A stretch of DNA of 64,000 nt from Tiliqua scincoides (Eukaryota > Chordata > Lepidosauria > Squamata > Scincidae). Positions 62,791 to 64,000 of the stretch are shown piece after piece; positions within the stretch are counted from its first letter, which is position 1, and the number at the start of each line of letters is the position of its first letter. Made by a program: the position numbers and the translations under genes. The notes beneath the pieces are model-generated. The model did not search any database and had not been told where the DNA came from. It saw only the letters and a program-made list of their open reading frames with translations. Location: positions 2,836,001 to 2,900,000 of the forward strand of contig NC_089829.1 of NCBI RefSeq assembly GCF_035046505.1, given 5' to 3'.

Positions 62791-64000
62791 GAAACCAAAC
62801 ACCCCAACTTCACCCCGACTTTGTCAGTGACAAAGCAGGAAAGAGACGGGGGGGGGGCTGTGGTGGGAGCTCAAGAAAAATGTAGCTGAATAGTTTTAAT
62901 GCATGCACTGGTAATAAACACTCCAAGATTATACACCCCTCTGTGTTGAAGAGAGAGGGACACACAGGAACCATTTTCCGAGGTGTGCTAAATGGTGTTC
63001 TTTGGTTGAAGATGAACAGAGGTGATGCCACCAAGTGCCCACTGGGCTCAGGGGCAGAATGCCCAATTTTAACCCTTCCCTGTCTTGTATCACCTACAGA
63101 ACAGAAAACCCCTGAACGTGAATTTGGTCAACATACAAATGGGAACATCGTCCTTCCACCCTCCATATAGAGATGGTGGGGAAGGAAGCTGCTTTAGGCT
63201 TGAATTAATCTGGTGTGCATGGCTGTAGGAGCTATGCTGATAAGATGGTAGGCTTGAGGAGAAGAGGGTCAAGGTAAAGCCCCCCCATAGTTCTACAGCT
63301 AAGATGGTGGCTCTTCACCCCTCTGCTACCTTAATGTAGCTTGATTCAAGTGTCTGCTCTCACTATGATGCCTTTGTGGCCCCTGTTACAGAATCTGAAC
63401 ACTGCACAATCTTTTCCCTGGGCAATCCACACATCACACTGTACGTGTTTACTGAGTGTGAAAACTGTCAATTTGTAGGCTTGATTTGCTAGTCACATAC
63501 AATGGCCTACAGGGGTGTGTGCTGCCTGGAACAAGTTGGACCCTGCATTCCCTTTCAAAACAGCAAACGCAAACACAGCCCTTCATGTGCATACATACAT
63601 ACAGAAGCATAGACAAATATCTGCCTGTAATGCAAACAAAGAAGTTGGAAGTGCCCAACATCAAGACAACATAAAGATATGCACTAGGAGTGTCCTACGA
63701 TGTGCACTGGAGATGGCGGTGGCAACTTGCCAGCTGAAGACAACTGCTTTGGGCATATACGCTAGGAGCTTCCAGGGGTTTAGTGTGTGCTCTGCCCCAG
63801 AGTGATAGGCCCTCCTGATCAGCAGCCATGTAAACCAGCCTGCTGATCCCTCAAATCTTAGTACAGACCGACTCGCCAAAGTCTCAGGGAGGGAGCCTAT
63901 CTGAGCCCTGCCATGCTTTTAGTGGCTTTTTAGTGCTGAGTGGCCCTTGAACCATTGGTCAAGGACAACACTTTCTTACTTGCCTGGCTATTATCTTATT
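62791..64000. other. Intergenic DNA right of MAD2L2
   Basis: No exon or recognisable repeat was found. Confidence 0.5.

Noticed and set aside
1-64000. CRISPR array, bacterial operon, or rRNA/tRNA genes
   Set aside because: There are no regularly spaced direct repeats. tRNA-like stretches are SINE parts without a full cloverleaf, and gene structure is clearly that of a vertebrate.

Overview
This is a 64 kb piece of a vertebrate nuclear genome, very probably a squamate reptile (lizard or snake). Genes are split into short exons with GT/AG borders, introns carry many CR1-type and other LINE copies, tRNA-like SINEs and short DNA transposons, and the coding sequences are close to human and chicken orthologues. 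The species cannot be fixed from the sequence.

Four host genes were rebuilt exon by exon. From left to right they are: (1) a C1orf167-like gene on the minus strand (1678-12289), with its 3' end beyond the left edge; it has a serine-rich N-terminal half and a C-terminal half of SFI1-like Phe/Trp repeats; (2) AGTRAP on the minus strand (coding 19239-33944, 162 aa, CpG-island first exon); (3) DRAXIN on the minus strand (coding 37121-40965, 343 aa, secreted axon-guidance protein); (4) MAD2L2/REV7 on the plus strand (coding 54399-61987, 211 aa, HORMA protein). All exon phases fit. Order and orientation mirror human 1p36.22 (MAD2L2, DRAXIN, AGTRAP, C1orf167), so this is a conserved synteny block. 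The genes are unrelated in function and do not form a pathway.

The rest is introns, intergenic DNA and repeats. LINEs: one copy at the left edge carries a 5' inversion; a related copy at 26.4-27.4 kb has a 9-bp target duplication; a 490-bp element at 19.6 kb shares the same 3' end and has a 12-bp duplication; CR1 copies lie at 14.3-15.7 kb and 47.1-48.3 kb. DNA transposons: five copies of a ~175-bp MITE with 3-bp TWA duplications (PIF/Harbinger type), a related ~90-bp MITE, several hAT-type elements with 8-bp duplications (two of them exact), and hairpin elements with long arms, one with 52 bp of perfect complementarity. At 55.7-57.5 kb elements are nested inside each other within MAD2L2 intron 2.

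CpG-rich regions lie at 33.7-34.15 kb (AGTRAP promoter), 53.28-53.65 kb (probable MAD2L2 promoter) and 49.85-51.1 kb (candidate DRAXIN 5' region). I found no CRISPR array, no bacterial-type operon and no convincing RNA gene. The most unusual signals are the hairpin transposon families, the shared-tail LINE/short-element pair, an extra cysteine in DRAXIN, and an unexplained unit with two hairpins and a poly(A) signal at 39.7-40.2 kb.
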